From contig JBANSL010000018.1 in assembly GCA_037127255.1 (NCBI GenBank), forward strand, positions 13,923,175-13,987,174: a stretch of 64,000 bases of DNA, in the 5' to 3' direction. The translations under genes and the position numbers were made by a program. The stretch comes from Persicaria tinctoria (taxonomy: Eukaryota; Streptophyta; Magnoliopsida; Caryophyllales; Polygonaceae). This document shows positions 60,713-64,000 of this stretch, in pieces (positions within the stretch are counted from its first letter, which is position 1; every line of letters begins with the position of its first letter). Below the pieces are notes generated by a model that did no database searches, was not told the origin of the DNA, and was given only the letters and a program-made list of their open reading frames with translations.

Positions 60713-61444
60713 GTATGCCTAGTTAGTTGGTTGGGATTGGTTAGTGGTGTCTCTTTGATTGCGTGCTTATGCTTGATAGTTATGTGCAGATCCTTGGTGA
60801 TATGATGTGATGAGCCTCGATGATATGATGATGTACTAGATATTATGGTATGCTATAATCTTCTGTTTATCTTGAGAATATGATCATTCTTCTATATCCA
60901 TGGTGCCTAATATTAGAAATGCTAGAGATTGAATTGTGGAATTATGATTTGACTCGGAACCTAGGAAGAGAATATGGGATTAGCCTTTAGAGGTGGATGT
61001 AGAATGATTGGGAAATTTGGGAATGCCTTGTTTAATGTCGAATTTCAAAAAAATTCCAAACGGTGATTTGAGAAGGAACCTAGATTTTGAGAAAACTATT
61101 CCAACCCGAGCTTTCATTATGACGCCCCACGAAGTGGATACAAGCATGTATGGGGGCACCTGTAGATCGCTTGCTAAGACCTAGCGGAGATGTCATAATG
61201 GTTTTTGAGTTATGGTATGCCTGAGGAGTCGGAGTGGGGTGTGGTAGGGGCCCCTACCACATCCTTACTACGACCGATTGGGAGTACTATGATCATGACG
61301 ACGGTACTGTGAGATCTCATGGGGGCACTTATGAGGTATTTACGGGATCGATGACGTGATCCTTGGACTCACCAATTCCAACTTCATCCCCACTTTAGAA
61401 TGATTTTAGTCTCGGGGACGAGACTTGTTTTTAGAGGTGGATGA
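60713..61444 (+). other. 3' internal region and polypurine tract
   Basis: Non-coding stretch between the Gag-Pol stop and the 3' LTR. The purine-rich TTTTTAGAGGTGGATGA immediately before TGTAAAGG at 61445 is the plus-strand primer site. The rest holds no gene. Confidence 0.75.
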
Positions 61445-64000
61445 TGTAAAGGCTCGGATTTTTAAAATATTAATTTTCGGAAAAAGAAAATTAAAATGAA
61501 TTTAAAATAAATTCCGACCCAAATTTTCCGACTTAAAAATCAATTCCGTCTTTCATTTCGGTTTTGAACGATCAATCAGCGGAAATTTAAATTCCCGACC
61601 CGAGCTCTCAATTCCGTCATATTCCGAATCCTTATCCATCCGACTCATCACCTCCTAATTGAGATAAAATCTTATCCTCTCCTTCCCTCCCTCTCTCCCT
61701 TGGTTCACTTTATTTGGCAAACAAACAATAACCTATGGCTTTCCTCTTCGTCATAGAGCACGCAGCCATCTGTATCCATTTTCATTTCAATTCAGAAGCC
61801 CCCCCCCCCCCCCCCCCCCTCTCCTCTCTCTCGGTTACATTGTCACAAAGCAAGCCCAAAACCATTTGTTTGAGCTCCATTTCCACCACCACCATCACCT
61901 CGTCTTCACCACCACAACCACCAGAACTCCCCACCATCAGTTCCGGCTCTAGTAGCTCCGTCGTCGTCCTTCACCGGAGCCAAACCGTGTCCATCAGCTC
62001 TCCTGTTTTCGGAGCCACCCTCCGAGCAGCAGTTTCACCTTCGTCTCTTCCAACGAGCAGCACCACCAGCATCCCCCTCGGGTGTCCGACGAGCCCCAGC
62101 AGCAGCCGTCGAGACTGGATCCGCCAACGCCTTCTCCTCCTCTTCTCTTTTCCCGTGGTTTCTCTCAAATCCGAACGGTAAGCCTTCCCTTCCCCTTCCT
62201 TTGGTCTAAAACAATGTAAAGGTCCCTCCTTTGATCCCTCACTCCTTCCAGGTCACCTTCGCCCTGAATCCGGATCTGACGGAGTCAAATCGAGCTCTCC
62301 GATCGAGTTTTCCGGCGAACCTTCGATCCTCTCGGTGAGAACTCTTCCCTCTTCACCTTCTTGCTCGTCTTGTTTTTGGGTTGTCTGAATGGGGATATGG
62401 GAGAGTTATGAGTGGCCGGAGCTCAACCCCCTCGCCGGCGAGCTTCCAAGGCTCCCTCCTTTCCTTCATTTTTTTTTCTCGAACGCAGATGGGTGGAAGA
62501 TGGATGAACAGTAGTCATCCCATCTCCCCATTTCTTTAATTGACGGGTCCATTTTTCCACATCAGCTTGCCAACTCAGCATGGGGCCTCCCCTTTCTTTT
62601 TGTTTCTGTTCGATCAAAATCAAATGTGAAATTTGAGGTTGGCTTTGGGCCAAATTCTTCCAAATAAAATAAGAGTCTTTTGGGCCTATTTATTCAATGT
62701 ATTCCATTTGGACTTTAAAAACAAAAATAATTTGTGGCCCTAATTTATAAATGTGATCGGTTGGGAGATAGAAAACAAGGGCCGGTTTGGGAGTTTTTAC
62801 AAAAGAATGGTGGGTTTTGGTAAATTAAAATAAATAAAGGTTGGTTTGGTAAATTAAAAAGGGATGTTTGGATTTAATGAATATTGTTGGGTTTTTATAA
62901 ATATTTTATAAGATGTTAAAATAAAAGATGTTAGAAGTGGTATGTAAAATTATTGGGATTAAAATATAAAATGTTGTTTTGAGATTTAATATATGATATT
63001 GTGGTGATTTATTATTGTGGTTAAATGTTATATGATTATGTTGAAGATGTGCAATTATATGCTAAGTAAGATTTTGAAATGATGGCATGCAAATTGGTTA
63101 AGTATGAATTGGAATTATCTTAAGTTGGTGAATTGGAGAATTATATTGAGCATGGTTGTGAGATATTGAGATGATAGATTATGAGATAAGGTTGATATTA
63201 TGGAAATGATGATGTGACGGTTATTATGTTAAGTTGTGAAGTTGTGTGTGTGATAATTCTATGCTTTGTGTGCCTTAGAGATAGACTCATTGATGTGCTT
63301 ATACCTGTTAGGTGACCATCTGTGACGTGTCGGATTTCATATTGCCTGGTTGATTGCCTTTTGCTGTTCTGCGATACCAGGTAAGTCTCTTCGGAGCTTA
63401 CTCAGATTGAATAGAGCTATTCCCTGCTTTAGGTGCATGATATACTAGGTGTTGCATTCATGATCAGCATGCCATGTAGTACCATGCTAGGTTGCATCTA
63501 TCGTTGAGCATTCTATTTCTTTGTGCGTATGAAAACAGAACGGCCGTTATCTGTGATAGTCCTAGAAGTCTTTGCTAGGGTCATAGGGTAGCCCAGCCTC
63601 ATCGGGTACCCTGAGTCAATCGAGTCATGCACTTCCTTTTATTATGATATGCCTGCGGGCTTTATTGTGGAGCGGGTTAGGCATGCGTGCTGCCCAATTA
63701 TGAATGAATGCATTCACGAGCTGGCCAGTCTCCACCTATCGGAAGGGGTGGAGGTAGGAGAGGGATATACCACTTGGTATTCTGTGTTAAGGCCTTATTA
63801 TTATTATTATGCATTTGATCTTAGGAGCATGTTAGTGTGTTAATATTCCGCCATGCATCTAGAAGCATCTTTATTAGGATTAGCGTATATGTGTGCCTAT
63901 GGTTGGGATGCAGAGTTAAGTGGGCATCGATCTGATCCCGCCCCATATCAATTTTTTTAGGTATTATTTATGTTCATCCTATCGGTGCTGGTTGCTTTTT
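61445..64000 (+). repeat. 3' LTR of the chromovirus (partial)
   Basis: 2556 bp of the 3' LTR, colinear with 52232-55025 except for one fewer C at 61799-61819 and no MITE. Its end lies outside the window. Confidence 0.95.

Larger units (their letters stand above)
52232..64000 (+). mobile_element. Ty3/gypsy chromovirus, Tekay type, cut by the window end
   Basis: Plus-strand element: 5' LTR 52232-55382, PBS, one intact Gag-Pol frame, polypurine tract, 3' LTR from 61445 onward. LTR ends are TGTAA...TTACA. Domain order protease-RT-RNase H-integrase-chromodomain marks a chromovirus. The LTRs show no substitution that I could see by eye over the 2.56 kb visible in both copies; they differ by the inserted MITE and one C in a homopolymer. 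Insertion is therefore recent. From the offset, the 3' LTR should end about 357 bases beyond the window. Confidence 0.93.

Noticed and set aside
61735..62181. 148-residue open frame in the 3' LTR (and its match at 52522)
   Set aside because: It lies wholly in the LTR, its frame depends on the C-run length, and it has low-complexity Ser/Thr/Pro composition; not a gene.
63649..63843. Identical 64-residue frames in both LTRs (54674-54868 and here)
   Set aside because: Identity follows from LTR duplication, not from coding constraint.

Overview
This is a plant nuclear genome window, most likely from a eudicot. The evidence is split genes with GT-AG introns, chloroplast-targeted nuclear genes (PsbTn and RbcX), a plant NF-YA with a miR169-type site, a MYB46/83-class MYB, and Ty1/copia, Ty3/gypsy, LINE, hAT, Helitron and Stowaway-like insertions. 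I cannot name the species.

The gene-bearing part runs from about 0.6 to 40 kb. In order it holds: a six-exon phenylacetaldehyde/cinnamoyl-CoA reductase-like SDR (+, 629-2009); a long OBERON4-type PHD-finger gene (-, 3195-7677); the single-exon photosystem II 5 kDa protein PsbTn (+, 10097-10411) behind I-box and G-box motifs; an NF-YA subunit (-, 19302-20637) with a miR169-like target just past its stop; an RbcX2-type Rubisco assembly chaperone (-, 22010-23903); a MYB83-like secondary-wall regulator (-, 29117-30891); and an A20/AN1 stress-associated protein (+, 38996-39514). Splice sites and reading frames of all seven close without a break. They do not form a pathway cluster. PsbTn and RbcX share only the chloroplast as their site of action.

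The rest is mobile DNA, and several insertions have exact boundaries. A 7.7 kb copia element (10733-18439, minus) has 692-bp LTRs, an AGAGA target duplication and a badly decayed coding region. A second, older copia (40478-47939, minus, TAAAA duplication) has been invaded three times: by two solo LTRs of one family in opposite orientation (41493-42752 with ATAGG; 43345-44818 with ACCTC) and by a 2.0 kb hAT element (45649-47657 with TTGTCAGG). A decayed L1-type LINE follows (about 48060-49930). From 52232 to the window end lies a young Ty3/gypsy chromovirus of Tekay type with a 1615-residue intact Gag-Pol. Its 5' LTR carries a Stowaway-like MITE that its 3' LTR lacks.

Smaller elements are a Stowaway-like MITE (8102-8517), a 16-bp-TSD poly(A) retroposon (18906-19104), a Helitron candidate (35536-36262), two copies of a hAT-like MITE that contains tRNA-like A and B boxes (26728-27194 and 36935-37479), and an unusual array of hairpin-forming TGCTGAAA repeats beside a tRNA-like sequence (50883-51660). 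No clearly new multi-gene system was found. The most unusual structures are that array, the tRNA-like boxes inside MITEs, and the nested copia.
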